Notes: generated by a model from the sequence alone, not told the origin. A DNA stretch of 64,000 nt from a candidate division CSSED10-310 bacterium (GCA_016931515.1 JAFGEQ010000024.1:1-64000), one strand, 5' to 3'. Shown: positions 1 to 9,974, counted from the stretch's first letter. Translations and numbers: made by a program.

Positions 1-3000
1 GTCCCCATGGTGGATGCAGGGCGGGGTCGGCGTCGGAATCAGAGAATCCGCCCAAATCTCCACATCGTCGATATTCCAGCCGCAGTAAGCAACAATATAA
101 TCGGTCTCGCCCATCACCCAGCGGATATAGACAGTCGGCTGATCATCTGCAACTGTAGAAATATCATAAGTCATGGTTTGCCAGTCCGGATCGGTTAAAG
201 TGCTTCCTGAATGACTCCATATATCTGTCCAGGCCATGCCGTCATTTGAAACACGGACGTACGCATGATCATACGTGCTGGATTCCACACCCAGCCACCG
301 CATGAACCGTAACTCCACGTCTCCCAGGCCGGAGCAGTCAATTGCCGTTGTTGTCAGGTTCGTTTCCGGCAGATTGTTTTCATAGGCTCCAGCCAGGTTG
401 TAACCATAGACATTCGGACCTGAATACCCGCTCGTCGGATCACCGCTATTGCCCTGGGGTGCGCCCCATGCCCATTGGTTCTCCGTTGTCCACATGGGAT
501 CCGTGTCCATATTCCAGTAGAACCGTCGGGCGAAGGTGGATGAAGTCACGTCAATCTGAAATGAGCTATAGCTGAAATAGGCTCCTGAACCGATTGCCAG
601 TGTCAATGTCACTGTGGAGTGGTCTGGAGTTAACTCATCTGCCGTTACGGTGAAATGGGGAACCATGCTGAAGCTGCTGCTTTGAGGATCGATATCCGGG
701 AATGACGCTTCGTTATCATCAATCGTGATGTAATCCGGCAGATCGGAACTCATCGTCGCGATGACCAGATGAGCCATTTGGTGACCGTTATTGATCAACT
801 CAACCATTATTTGTGCCGTCTCACCGGGATCGAGGATGCCATCTCCGTCACCACTATCATCCAGTATCATGTATTCCCCGATCGTTATATCGGGAGCCGC
901 GATTGTCTCGACGAATGACGTTGAACCGCTGTTCTCGTTGCTCATCCAGCTGATGGTGAACGGAATCGACTCACCATCGATTGCCTCCGGGATCACATAA
1001 AATGCGTATTCGGATTGTGAGCTGCCGGAACCACTCTGCGGTATATCAGGAAATGAGCTGCCGGAGTTCATAATTGTGATGTTTGGATTTGTCGTTGAGA
1101 GAGAGGCAGATACTCCGGTTGCCGGCATACCTATATTATGAAGGGTGAGCGACATATTGATCAGTTCACCCGGATTGACGACACCGTCATCATTTCCGGC
1201 ACACGAATCATCAATAATATGGCTTTCGTAAACCAAAATCGGCACATCACAGGGAGCGGTGTATGAAACCAGTACATCGTCGATATTCCATCCGCAATAA
1301 GCAATGATGGAATCGCTCGGGCCCATCCCCCACCGGAGGAGTACCTGGCTGTAGCCGGCAGCCCAGTCAGACACATCGTATTCCTGGTAGGACCATGTCG
1401 TTTCCTGCAGGGTTGTCCCAACATGTTCCCATACGATATTCCAGGTGATGCCGCCATCATTGGAGATTTCAATCGACGCATGATCCCATGATGAACTCTC
1501 CACACCCAGCCAACGCCAGAAACTCAAGTAAGTCTGCGTTGCACCCGAGCAATCAAAGCTACCGGTTGTCATATATGTTGCGGGTAAACTGTTCTCATAT
1601 GTGCCGGCGAGATTGTACCCGACGACGGTATCTCCAGTGAATCCGGCTGACGGATCGCCGCTGCTTCCGAGTGGCACTCCCCAGGCCCATAGCCCGCTAT
1701 ACGTCCACCCGGGATCGGTATCCATAGAGGCTGTCAGCAGCTGCATCAATTGAAGCGTAGTAAAACTATAATAACTTCCGCCATTGTCATCAATCGCGAT
1801 ATTCCCATGCTGATCCATGCTTCGGACAAAAAAGTAATATTCAGTGCAGGGATCCAATCCATCCAAAATGATCGAATGGTCCAGAGTCAGCGAGGTCTGT
1901 TCGATCATATTTGAAGGAGGGATCGATTCCCCCCAGAATAGAGCGGTGTCCGCCGGTTCGCTGGTGACCCATGAAACGGTTGCTTTCTCAATTTCCACGT
2001 CGCTGACTGTGAGACTGGAAATCACCGGTCCGATACAGTCGACGTCTGCCGTATCGCTGACATCGACAGGAAAGCCATCGCAATCCTCATCGTGATAGTG
2101 GGCTGTGATCACATCCTCATGCGCCACCAGCAACCATCCAGGCCCTGACATTGTTTCTGACGTCGTTACAGAATTGAAAAACACGGATGTATCCGGGCCG
2201 GTTTCATTCAATACAACCGTCTGTGGCACAGGATCCGAATCGGAAGAAATATCTGCCTCCACTGATTCAACCACATCGGGATTAACATTCAAATCGGAGT
2301 CGAACACCCTGATTTCGACGATCGAACTGCAAGTGTATCCCTGCCGGTCCAGAACAATAACCCCACAACCTGCCGGCGCAACCATAACGATCGATTCCTG
2401 CGGTATCAGATTCTGCCCATAAACCGTGATGATCATGTCCCCGATCGTCGTGGGCGCAATATCAAGAACAGCAACACCAAACGCGTCAGTATCGGCGATC
2501 TGATGCACGTCTCCCGTTTTGTATGCGCAGACATAGGCACCTTCTACCGGCATACCGCCTGAAGTGACCGTAACAGTGAACGGAACCGGAGCCATTGGAG
2601 CGGTCGGCAGGTGGTCGACATCCGGAGCGATGGCAGCATCGGAGCGAAACATTGCGGAACAGTCACCGAACAGAACGTATTGGTTCATGACTTCTTCCGT
2701 ATTCGTTCCCGTTCCAAATACATCGAACATATGCAGGTATCCGTTACAGGTCATCTGCCCGAACAGGTAATCACCGCCGGGGATCGTTCCCGGCGTGTCG
2801 CCGCAAACGGAATAAGTGACACCCCATGCCATCACTGCAGGTTCATCCCATGAGCATGAGGTCGATGCGCTGAACATACTGACGGCACCCTTACCGTCAT
2901 TCTTCATCCATCGCTCCGCAAAACAATCCGATGATCCGGTAAAACTGCCGTTGGAACAGGAAACATCCATAATAAATGGATTTAAATCTACATTAGTGAG

Positions 3001-4347
3001 AGCATCAACATCGCTGTTTGTGAAATTGGGAGCGGACCAGCTCGTACCACTGCCATGGCCTATGTAGCTGAGCCAGAAACGGCCATCGTTGACGGCGGCA
3101 GAAATTTCATCTGCCCCATGACCCATCGACTGATAGATTCTATCCGCGACTGCATCCGTATTGTGGGCAAGAAAACGTGCCTCAATTTCCTGTGAGTATT
3201 CTTCATCCGATGGATCGGATCCTTCACTCGAAGCCAGTCCGGCAAACCGATTCAGCCAATCAGTCTGAGGAGGTGTCAGTTCATATGTAAGAATTTTATC
3301 GATTTGTGAATTCAACTCCGAGACTGAGAGCGCTGAAATTCTGGAGATGAAAACATCGGGATATAAATCCTCGCCCTCCAGCAGTGTGAACATTGAATCG
3401 GATGCACAACTACCGATCCCGGTTAACGGCTCGAGTTGCGGAGCGTCGCCGACCAGCAGAATATAGACAGGTTGGGGATTCCAGGTTGCCCAGATATTCT
3501 GAATATATGATTGAATCGCCGTTGCACTCGTTCCGGTTTCCGTCGAACTGACTATCGTCACATCGATACCGCGCTTTGTCTTCCATTCAATATAAGAACT
3601 CATCTCGGATATGAATGCATCGTGGCAGATGATCAGCATGGGTTCCGCATCGGTTCTCTGTTCCATGTTTAGAAGTTCGAAATTCGACAGGTTTTTCCGG
3701 TAGAGCGGCTGAAATGCAGGAAATACGGCTCTGCAACCAATGTCGGAGCCACTGTCTGAAAGAATTTCGAGTTCCATTTGAGTAACGATCCTCACCTCAC
3801 CGGTAACAGGATTAAACTGAACCGGGGTGATGGTGACCGTGACAAACCTGAAATCGCGTAGACATGCATCTTCGGTGATAGCAGCGACATCTGCAGGATA
3901 ATAATCATTTTCGTTATAGACGGTCTGATCGATTGTGAACGGTGGTTTCTCCTGCGTACGTTTATAGACTGGTTGTGCCGGAATTATCGTATAACCCTGA
4001 AAAATGGTATCCGAAATGACATTGACATTCAGATGCACTCTCGTATCTCTCGGAACAATAATATTCTTGCGGATTGCCGGCACAAGCGGGCAGCCGGATC
4101 TGCTTAAAATTCCTGCTCCCGGCAGATCGATTTGCTGGTATAAAACTCCGGATTCCTCATTCTCAGTCACATTGATGCCGGGTATCGTTACCTCGATAAG
4201 TGTCCTGCTTGAATCAGCAGCACTGATCCGGGTATCCACCGTTTGTAAAATATCCGTCTTCCCCGTGATCGGTATCCAGGCAGCCAAGCTTGTCGCCGCA
4301 AAGAGATTGACGAACAGTATTATCGATGCGTTACGGGTAAATCTCAT
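1..4347 (-). CDS. Gingipain-like C25 cysteine protease, secreted, C-terminus cut by window edge
   Basis: The minus frame is open from ATG 4347 (good Shine-Dalgarno, TAAGGAGG) to base 1, so at least 1449 residues are present and the end is missing. Order: signal peptide (1 to about 23), C25-type propeptide (about 40-215), peptidase domain (about 235-560), a fibronectin-III-like segment (about 770-855), then two beta-sandwich modules alternating with CARDB-like segments. The catalytic pair is visible as His431 in IGHGSG and Cys464 in VSCSNGS. Their 33-residue spacing equals that of gingipain R (His211/Cys244), so the enzyme is probably active. It should be exported and processed, and act on extracellular protein. 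The two large C-terminal modules are a clear internal duplication. The last residues before the edge start a Pro-Thr-rich linker, so a further C-terminal module probably lies outside the window. Family is certain; substrate is unknown. Confidence 0.9.
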   Translation of the reverse strand, partial: MRFTRNASIILFVNLFAATSLAAWIPITGKTDILQTVDTRISAADSSRTLIEVTIPGINVTENEESGVLYQQIDLPGAGILSRSGCPLVPAIRKNIIVPRDTRVHLNVNVISDTIFQGYTIIPAQPVYKRTQEKPPFTIDQTVYNENDYYPADVAAITEDACLRDFRFVTVTITPVQFNPVTGEVRIVTQMELEILSDSGSDIGCRAVFPAFQPLYRKNLSNFELLNMEQRTDAEPMLIICHDAFISEMSSYIEWKTKRGIDVTIVSSTETGTSATAIQSYIQNIWATWNPQPVYILLVGDAPQLEPLTGIGSCASDSMFTLLEGEDLYPDVFISRISALSVSELNSQIDKILTYELTPPQTDWLNRFAGLASSEGSDPSDEEYSQEIEARFLAHNTDAVADRIYQSMGHGADEISAAVNDGRFWLSYIGHGSGTSWSAPNFTNSDVDALTNVDLNPFIMDVSCSNGSFTGSSDCFAERWMKNDGKGAVSMFSASTSCSWDEPAVMAWGVTYSVCGDTPGTIPGGDYLFGQMTCNGYLHMFDVFGTGTNTEEVMNQYVLFGDCSAMFRSDAAIAPDVDHLPTAPMAPVPFTVTVTSGGMPVEGAYVCAYKTGDVHQIADTDAFGVAVLDIAPTTIGDMIITVYGQNLIPQESIVMVAPAGCGVIVLDRQGYTCSSIVEIRVFDSDLNVNPDVVESVEADISSDSDPVPQTVVLNETGPDTSVFFNSVTTSETMSGPGWLLVAHEDVITAHYHDEDCDGFPVDVSDTADVDCIGPVISSLTVSDVEIEKATVSWVTSEPADTALFWGESIPPSNMIEQTSLTLDHSIILDGLDPCTEYYFFVRSMDQHGNIAIDDNGGSYYSFTTLQLMQLLTASMDTDPGWTYSGLWAWGVPLGSSGDPSAGFTGDTVVGYNLAGTYENSLPATYMTTGSFDCSGATQTYLSFWRWLGVESSSWDHASIEISNDGGITWNIVWEHVGTTLQETTWSYQEYDVSDWAAGYSQVLLRWGMGPSDSIIAYCGWNIDDVLVSYTAPCDVPILVYESHIIDDSCAGNDDGVVNPGELINMSLTLHNIGMPATGVSASLSTTNPNITIMNSGSSFPDIPQSGSGSSQSEYAFYVIPEAIDGESIPFTISWMSNENSGSTSFVETIAAPDITIGEYMILDDSGDGDGILDPGETAQIMVELINNGHQMAHLVIATMSSDLPDYITIDDNEASFPDIDPQSSSFSMVPHFTVTADELTPDHSTVTLTLAIGSGAYFSYSSFQIDVTSSTFARRFYWNMDTDPMWTTENQWAWGAPQGNSGDPTSGYSGPNVYGYNLAGAYENNLPETNLTTTAIDCSGLGDVELRFMRWLGVESSTYDHAYVRVSNDGMAWTDIWSHSGSTLTDPDWQTMTYDISTVADDQPTVYIRWVMGETDYIVAYCGWNIDDVEIWADSLIPTPTPPCIHHGD
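46..1735 (-). repeat. Internal protein duplication in the C25 protease (46-510 and 1261-1735)
   Basis: Two copies of a roughly 155-residue module lie at 1735-1261 and 510-46 on the minus strand. Both start MDTDP.W, continue WAWG.P.G.SGDP and GYNLAG.YEN.LP, and contain RWLGVESS..DHA. Both end with AYCGWNIDDV. They resemble the MAM/jelly-roll-like ligand-binding modules found after secreted proteases. CARDB-like segments (about 1250-600) separate them. Confidence 0.8.
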
Positions 4348-4554
4348 GGCATCCTCCTTATTTTACTGATCTTTTAGTCACCGTTATAACTATATAGATT
4401 TCAGTCGGAAAAGCCAAATGAAACCCGCTTGATCTTTATCGGGTTGTTGACTTGACAGTGGAGCTGGAATACGTTGGTTTTCCATGCATCGAACGGCGGT
4501 TTGATGGTTTGAATTCATCTTTTTCAATTATTCCGGCGTTATCAGGAGGTTTTC

Positions 4555-5688
4555 ATGCTGAACTACTATGACAAGGATCCTCGTCTTGAGAAATGGGCTG
4601 AAGTTATTGTTGATTTTTGCACACAAGTTCAGGCTGGTGAACGAGTGGAAATTACTGGTGAGATTCAGGGTGAGCCACTCATGCTCGCATTGTACAAACG
4701 CTGTCTGGAGCGGGGAGCGTTTCCAGTGTTGCGCCCAGTCTTCTCCGAGGCTGCCGAGATTTTTTACCACACTGCGAACGAAACACAGCTCACCGATGTA
4801 TCACCGGTTTCGATTTTTGATGCAGAAAATACACAGGTTTCCTTGCATGTATTAGCGGAGTCCAACACGCGGAATCTGACAGGGATTGATCCCGCAAAAG
4901 TGTCCAAAGTCCGGAAGGCAAGGCAGCATCTGTCAAGAATCCGCAAGGAGACGATACGATGGAATATAACCAGTTACCCAACGCATGCGTATGCTCAGGA
5001 TGCCGCGATGTCGATCAGGGACTTGGCCGAACTCGTATTTTCGGCTGGTTTTCTGAATCGACCCGACCCATTGAAAGCGTGGCAAAATTTAAGAGAGAAG
5101 CAACGGGTTATCGCCGCCATGCTCACTGGTACGCGCACATTCCGTGTAGAGACAAAAGGATGCGATTTGTCGATGGGTGTAGAAGGCAGACGAATTTGTG
5201 AAAGTTCAGGAGCTGTCAACATGCCGGACGGCGAGATTTACACCGGTCCGGTGGAGAACGCTGTCAATGGGCGGATCAAGTTCTCATTTCCAGGCTATTT
5301 TATGGGTCAGGTTGTAGAGGGTATCGAACTGGAGTTTAAAAATGGGCGAGTAATCAGTGCGACGGCGGACAGCAATGAAGTGTTTCTTCGGGAGATGCTG
5401 GAAACCGATGAGGGTGCCCATTACATCGGAGAACTAGGGATTGGCACGAACTGGGGAGTCACCCGATTCACGAAGAATCTGCTGTTTGATGAAAAAATGG
5501 GGGGAACAATCCATCTCGCACTAGGTGATGCATACCGTGAGACGCTTGGGGAGAACCGTTCAGCCATCCATTGGGACATTCTGCATGATCTGCGACAGGG
5601 AGGCCGTCTCTATGCCGATGCAGAAGTTTTAATCGAAGACGGTCTGTTCGCAGGACGGTTTGCCGATGCCTGGAATCGTCCGGATTGA
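4555..5688 (+). CDS. M29-family aminopeptidase (AmpS/thermophilic aminopeptidase type)
   Basis: The 377-residue cytoplasmic metallo-aminopeptidase should remove N-terminal residues from peptides. Length is close to the family norm. The M29 metal-ligand pattern is complete: Glu227 in the MPDGEIYTGP region, Glu293 in GELGIGTN, His320 in TIHLALGDA, and His339/Asp341 in AIHWDIL. The start follows a strong Shine-Dalgarno (CAGGAGG). It is divergent from the secreted C25 protease, with a 207-bp gap that presumably holds both promoters; I saw no convincing sigma-70 pair there. A role in finishing peptide degradation is inference. No signal peptide is present. Confidence 0.92.
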   Translation: MLNYYDKDPRLEKWAEVIVDFCTQVQAGERVEITGEIQGEPLMLALYKRCLERGAFPVLRPVFSEAAEIFYHTANETQLTDVSPVSIFDAENTQVSLHVLAESNTRNLTGIDPAKVSKVRKARQHLSRIRKETIRWNITSYPTHAYAQDAAMSIRDLAELVFSAGFLNRPDPLKAWQNLREKQRVIAAMLTGTRTFRVETKGCDLSMGVEGRRICESSGAVNMPDGEIYTGPVENAVNGRIKFSFPGYFMGQVVEGIELEFKNGRVISATADSNEVFLREMLETDEGAHYIGELGIGTNWGVTRFTKNLLFDEKMGGTIHLALGDAYRETLGENRSAIHWDILHDLRQGGRLYADAEVLIEDGLFAGRFADAWNRPD

Positions 5689-5803
5689 CCGGGAACAATT
5701 TGCAGGCGACAATGAAAAGTGTGCGTGCGGTTTGACCTTGACATATCTGACAACAATCTCGGTATCAGTCGAATAAATTTTATTTCTGAGTTTGTAAATA
5801 ATC

Positions 5804-5812
5804 TGTTATACT
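5804..5812 (+). promoter_or_regulatory. Candidate extended -10 promoter of the PAS/GGDEF/HD-GYP gene
   Basis: TGTTATACT matches the extended -10 form TGn-TATAAT with one mismatch and lies about 30 bp before the start codon. The -35 region (TTCTGA at 5784-5789, 17 bp upstream) is poor, as is common for extended -10 promoters. Confidence 0.45.
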
Positions 5813-5842
5813 TTTTCTGGTAGGAAATGACAGGATAGCATA

Positions 5843-8383
5843 ATGACCGATAGAGCGGGTTCGGACGATATTGTACGGATAAAGTCTGTCTTTCAGGATA
5901 TCGCCCATTATATCAGCGATTCAGTCCTGATTGCAGACAGCCGTGGTTGTGTCCTCTATATGAATCCGCAGGCATTTAAATTGACCGGAACCCGCACTCA
6001 TCAAATTACGGATCTGCGGATTGATGAGTTGATCGAGATCAGAAATCCCGACAAACAGGAACTTTTTCCAGCCGACTTACTGGGTGTTCAAAGTAATTGT
6101 GAGATTGTGTTGCCTGCAAACAGTTTTTTCCGTTCACATTCCGGACAGCAGGGTTTCATCACCGGAAAAGCAATCATCAAGGTTTTGAACGATGGGACGA
6201 CACTGTGTATCCTTGTGCTGCACAGGGATGAATCGTATTACAGAAGTGTGTTTAACGGCATCCCGGATGTTATTGGAATTCAGGACAATCGATACCGGGT
6301 CATCGAGTATAATGAGGCTGGATACCGCTATCTGAATATGACTCCACAGCAGGTTGAAGGAAAAACCTGTTTTGAACTGCTCGGGAAGAATAATCCTTGT
6401 AATCCGTGTGCAACCTGCCGGTGTATGGATACTTGCAGACCTGAGAGGACCGAAAAATTTGTTGACGGAACGAGTACATGGCTGGATTGCCGTTCGTATC
6501 CAATACTTGATGACCAGGGCAGTGTAGTCAATGTAATCGAGCATCTTCGAGACATCACTGAGCAGAAGCGGACTGAAGATGCGATGATCAGGATGGAGGA
6601 AGATCTTAGAACAACACTTAATTCGATTGGTGATGCAGTTATTGCGACAGATATGGAGGACCGGATAATAAGGATGAATCCCGCTGCGGAAATCCTGACC
6701 GGATGGAATCGGGATGAAGCGCGGGGCAAACCCTTAAAAGAAGTAATCACGTTACACCGTTTAAAGGGATCCGGCCGATTGAAGGATAATACGGAGTTGA
6801 GTCCGGCAGATAATGACATCGATTCGGTCGCTGATTGTCTGTCGCTTAAATCCAGGGATGGGAAAGTCCGCCAGATATCTTATTCAAGAGCGCCGATGCG
6901 CGATCCATCCGGCAAGGTGAGCGGAACGGTCATTGTGTTTCGGGATATCTCGAATGAGTATCGCATTCGGGAGGAACTCCGTGAAAGTGAAGAACGATTT
7001 CGTAATCTGGCTGAATTATTGCCGGTCGGGCTGTTCGAATGCGATCGTAACCTACGGCTGACGTTTGTGAATTCTGAAGCATTACGGATGTTCGAGTATA
7101 CCCAGAGTGATGTACAGAATGGCTTGAATGCGATGGATCTCATCAGTGAGGAATCTCATGCATTTGCCGAAGAGACAAGCCGCAGGCGATTCAGTGGTGA
7201 GGTTATCCCTGTCGTCGAGTATCTCTGTCGGAAAAAGAATGGGACTCCCTTTCCTGTGCTGCTGTATATCACGGCTATTCAGAATGATGAGAATGTTTAC
7301 ATTGGCCTGCGAGGTGTATTGATCGATATAACAAGGCGCAAGGAACTTGAAGAGGAGCTAAAAAACCTGAGTATGCGGGACGCATTGACCGGTCTTTACA
7401 ACAGAGCGTTTTTTGAGGAGGAGATGCAGCGTTTGAAAACCACTGGGATGCATCCTCTCAGCATCGTTGTTTGCGACATTGATGGGCTGAAACTGATAAA
7501 CGAAACGATGGGGCACAGGAAAGGCGACGAATTGCTGAAAGTGACAGCAGAAATTTTGCGAAAGGCTTTTAAAAACAATAATGTCATCGCTCGTATTGGT
7601 GGTGATGAGTTCGCCATTCTGTTACCTAAAACCAAAGAAAGCATCACCGACGAATTGTGCAGGCAGGTTCAAAAAGAAACAGATCTCTACAATTCCTTGT
7701 TTAAGGACATATACGTATCAATTTCAGTTGGATACGCTGTCAGCAGTCAAACCGCTTCAGATCCAACCGAGTTATTTAAAATTGCCGATCACAATATGTA
7801 CCGAGCCAAGCTCCATCAGAGCCGCAGTTCTCGAAGTGACATCATTCAAGCTCTTGTAAAAACATTGGAAGCCAGGGATTACGTTGCGGATGGGCATGCT
7901 GCCCGACTCCAAATTCATGTCAGCGCGATCGGCCATAAGCTCGGTCTTTCCGATGCAAGGCAACGTGATCTGAATATCCTATGTCGTTTTCATGATTTAG
8001 GCAAAGTAGGAATTCCTGACCGGATTTTAATGAAAAAAGGTCCCCTGACCCCCGAAGAATTTCACGAGGTTAAGGGGCATTGTGAAATCGGTTATCGGAT
8101 TGCCCTGACTGTTGCAGATCTGGCGCCGGTCGCCGATTACATCCTGAAGCATCATGAAAGCTGGGACGGGACAGGATACCCACTTGGATTGAAGGGAGTA
8201 GACATTCCGCTTGAAAGCCGCATTCTTGCCATCGTTGATTCATTTGATGCAATGACTCATGATCGACCCTATCAAAAAGCCTTGACCAAGGAGGCTGCCA
8301 TAAAAATACTCAAGGACAAGGCTGGAAAACACTTCGATCCGTACCTGGTTGATGTATTTCTATCGATAATTGATCCAAGATGA
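5843..8383 (+). CDS. Four-PAS sensor with GGDEF and HD-GYP domains (cyclic-di-GMP turnover)
   Basis: The 846-residue protein has four PAS-type domains (about 15-110, 130-250, 255-370, 375-500), then GGDEF (about 505-665) and HD-GYP (about 675-846). The cyclase signature GGDEF is intact at 586-590. No RxxD inhibitory site precedes it. The phosphodiesterase metal motif HD is at 717-718 and HHE..DG.GYP is complete with GYP at 778-780, so both synthesis and degradation of c-di-GMP look possible. There is no membrane segment, so sensing is cytoplasmic. PAS2 is cysteine-rich (Cys176, 186, 189, 192, 194, 198), suggesting a metal or redox cofactor, which is inference. The downstream radical SAM gene overlaps its end. 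A PilZ protein at 24225-24695 is a possible reader. Confidence 0.93.
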   Translation: MTDRAGSDDIVRIKSVFQDIAHYISDSVLIADSRGCVLYMNPQAFKLTGTRTHQITDLRIDELIEIRNPDKQELFPADLLGVQSNCEIVLPANSFFRSHSGQQGFITGKAIIKVLNDGTTLCILVLHRDESYYRSVFNGIPDVIGIQDNRYRVIEYNEAGYRYLNMTPQQVEGKTCFELLGKNNPCNPCATCRCMDTCRPERTEKFVDGTSTWLDCRSYPILDDQGSVVNVIEHLRDITEQKRTEDAMIRMEEDLRTTLNSIGDAVIATDMEDRIIRMNPAAEILTGWNRDEARGKPLKEVITLHRLKGSGRLKDNTELSPADNDIDSVADCLSLKSRDGKVRQISYSRAPMRDPSGKVSGTVIVFRDISNEYRIREELRESEERFRNLAELLPVGLFECDRNLRLTFVNSEALRMFEYTQSDVQNGLNAMDLISEESHAFAEETSRRRFSGEVIPVVEYLCRKKNGTPFPVLLYITAIQNDENVYIGLRGVLIDITRRKELEEELKNLSMRDALTGLYNRAFFEEEMQRLKTTGMHPLSIVVCDIDGLKLINETMGHRKGDELLKVTAEILRKAFKNNNVIARIGGDEFAILLPKTKESITDELCRQVQKETDLYNSLFKDIYVSISVGYAVSSQTASDPTELFKIADHNMYRAKLHQSRSSRSDIIQALVKTLEARDYVADGHAARLQIHVSAIGHKLGLSDARQRDLNILCRFHDLGKVGIPDRILMKKGPLTPEEFHEVKGHCEIGYRIALTVADLAPVADYILKHHESWDGTGYPLGLKGVDIPLESRILAIVDSFDAMTHDRPYQKALTKEAAIKILKDKAGKHFDPYLVDVFLSIIDPR

Positions 8384-9974
8384 CCTTGCTGATAAACACA
8401 ACCCTTCATTATCTCATGATTGCCCTGTCGTGACACGCCTGCTGCTATGTAACCCGCCGTGGACCCGTAATGCGGAACCTCCTCTGGGACTGGGGATGAT
8501 CCAGGGAGATCTGTTGAATTGGTGTAAAACGCGAGTTCCGGATATGCAGAGCCGGATTCTGGATCTCAATGCCCTGGCCGCATGGAGAATTCCACAAAAC
8601 GTCCTCGATAATGGTTCCAGAAAATGCCATCGTGCATGCATCCATCGCGAAAATACGTTACATCAACTCTCCGACAGAACCGGCTACCGATCATATGCCC
8701 ACTATCAAACAACGATGCAGTTTTATGCCGACCTTTTGTCATGTAACACCGTAAAACAGTCATTGAAGCTGACACCCGGCGATTTTGTGGATGGCAGATT
8801 TCCGGGGTTTGATGGCGAGTCGATCCGAAGGATGATCCTGACACAAGATAATCCACTACTCAACCCGGTCATACCTGATCTGGAAGACATCTTGACTGAC
8901 TTCCACCCCGATCAGGTTGGAATATCTGTTACATATCGCAGTCAATTATCGCCCGGATTAGCCCTTGCCGGATGGTTTCGAAGTCGTTTTCGTTCTCTTC
9001 CGATTGTAATCGGCGGTGCTTTTATGGCTTGCCTGCCGTTAGATGGCCGGGAAGCAATAGCAGAGGAAAACATCATCGTTCATGTTGGCAGAGGGGAGGA
9101 CTATTTCCGGAGTATTTTCGCTGCTGGTGGAACAGATACCCACTTGGGATTTTCAGAGCCTGATTTTACTGGCGTAGATTTTTCTCTTTATTTTTCACCG
9201 GTTTTGACTCTCCCGATGATCACTTCCCGAGGATGTTACTGGGCAAAGTGCGAATTTTGCGACGAGTGTCGCGAGACATTTCGAATGGATGATTGCGATC
9301 ACCTGCTTAAGCGGATGATGTCTTTAGTCTGCAAATATGGGGTTCAACACATCCATTTTTGCGATCACGCCATTCCGCCGGTCATCCTTCGTCAGATCGC
9401 CGGATCAGATTTGTCAATCAGGTGGTCGGGATTCGTCAGAGCGACAACGGAATTGACGGACATGGCGTTTATCCGTCAGCTGGCAATATCCGGTTGTAAC
9501 ATGCTGCAGATAGGATTCGAAAGCTACGATAACGGCATACTTTCCGCGATGAACAAGGGGGTCAATCCGGAGCATTATCCAACCATCATCAGGAATTGCA
9601 GAAAGTTCGGAATTCGAACATATGTCTATTTGATGTTTGGTTATCCGGGGCAAACGATCGAACACTGTGAAGGGACATTGGAATCGATGAAGAGAATGCC
9701 TCCGGATTTCCTGAATGCTGCAATTTTCCGTCTTCCTCCCGGTGCTCCGCTGGCACGTGATCGGTTCACAGTGAAAAACGGCGTTACCGATCAGCATTCT
9801 CCCGGACGATTATACTGTGATGTTCAGTCCGACGCACTCTTTCTGCCCGACCTGAGACGTTGGTTGTCGAAACGATTCAAGAGCGACGAGACCATCCGGA
9901 AGATAATAAAAAATACACCGCACTACTACAAATCGAGTCATGCGGTGTATTTCAGAGCAGATAATGCTTACTGA
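8370..9974 (+). CDS. B12-binding-type radical SAM enzyme with CX4CX2C cluster motif
   Basis: A protein of about 534 residues. The N-terminal part (LLLCNPPWTRNAEPPLGLGM, then LTDFHPDQVGIS) looks like the cobalamin-binding fold of B12-dependent radical SAM proteins. The radical SAM core follows. Its cluster cysteines are Cys289, Cys294 and Cys297 (RGCYWAKCEFC), spaced CX4CX2C rather than the usual CX3CX2C, with another Cys at 300. The reaction cannot be told; methyl transfer or another radical modification is typical. The start is uncertain: the frame opens with TTG 8370, 14 nt inside the preceding gene, and GTG 8430, just before TRLLLCNPP, is an alternative. Neither has a good ribosome site. 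Its end overlaps the convergent cohesin gene by 7 bp. Confidence 0.8.
   Translation: MIQDDLADKHNPSLSHDCPVVTRLLLCNPPWTRNAEPPLGLGMIQGDLLNWCKTRVPDMQSRILDLNALAAWRIPQNVLDNGSRKCHRACIHRENTLHQLSDRTGYRSYAHYQTTMQFYADLLSCNTVKQSLKLTPGDFVDGRFPGFDGESIRRMILTQDNPLLNPVIPDLEDILTDFHPDQVGISVTYRSQLSPGLALAGWFRSRFRSLPIVIGGAFMACLPLDGREAIAEENIIVHVGRGEDYFRSIFAAGGTDTHLGFSEPDFTGVDFSLYFSPVLTLPMITSRGCYWAKCEFCDECRETFRMDDCDHLLKRMMSLVCKYGVQHIHFCDHAIPPVILRQIAGSDLSIRWSGFVRATTELTDMAFIRQLAISGCNMLQIGFESYDNGILSAMNKGVNPEHYPTIIRNCRKFGIRTYVYLMFGYPGQTIEHCEGTLESMKRMPPDFLNAAIFRLPPGAPLARDRFTVKNGVTDQHSPGRLYCDVQSDALFLPDLRRWLSKRFKSDETIRKIIKNTPHYYKSSHAVYFRADNAY
9911..9952 (-). terminator. Intrinsic terminator of the cohesin gene, inside the radical SAM CDS
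   Basis: AAATACACCGCA (9911-9922) and TGCGGTGTATTT (9941-9952) form a perfect 12-bp stem with an 18-nt loop. Read on the minus strand the stem is followed by a T-rich run (TTTATTATCT). It starts 16 nt after the cohesin stop, yet it lies within the last codons of the convergent radical SAM gene. Confidence 0.8.

Noticed and set aside
4452-4457. TTGACA as a -35 box for the aminopeptidase
   Set aside because: No acceptable -10 lies 15-19 bp downstream.
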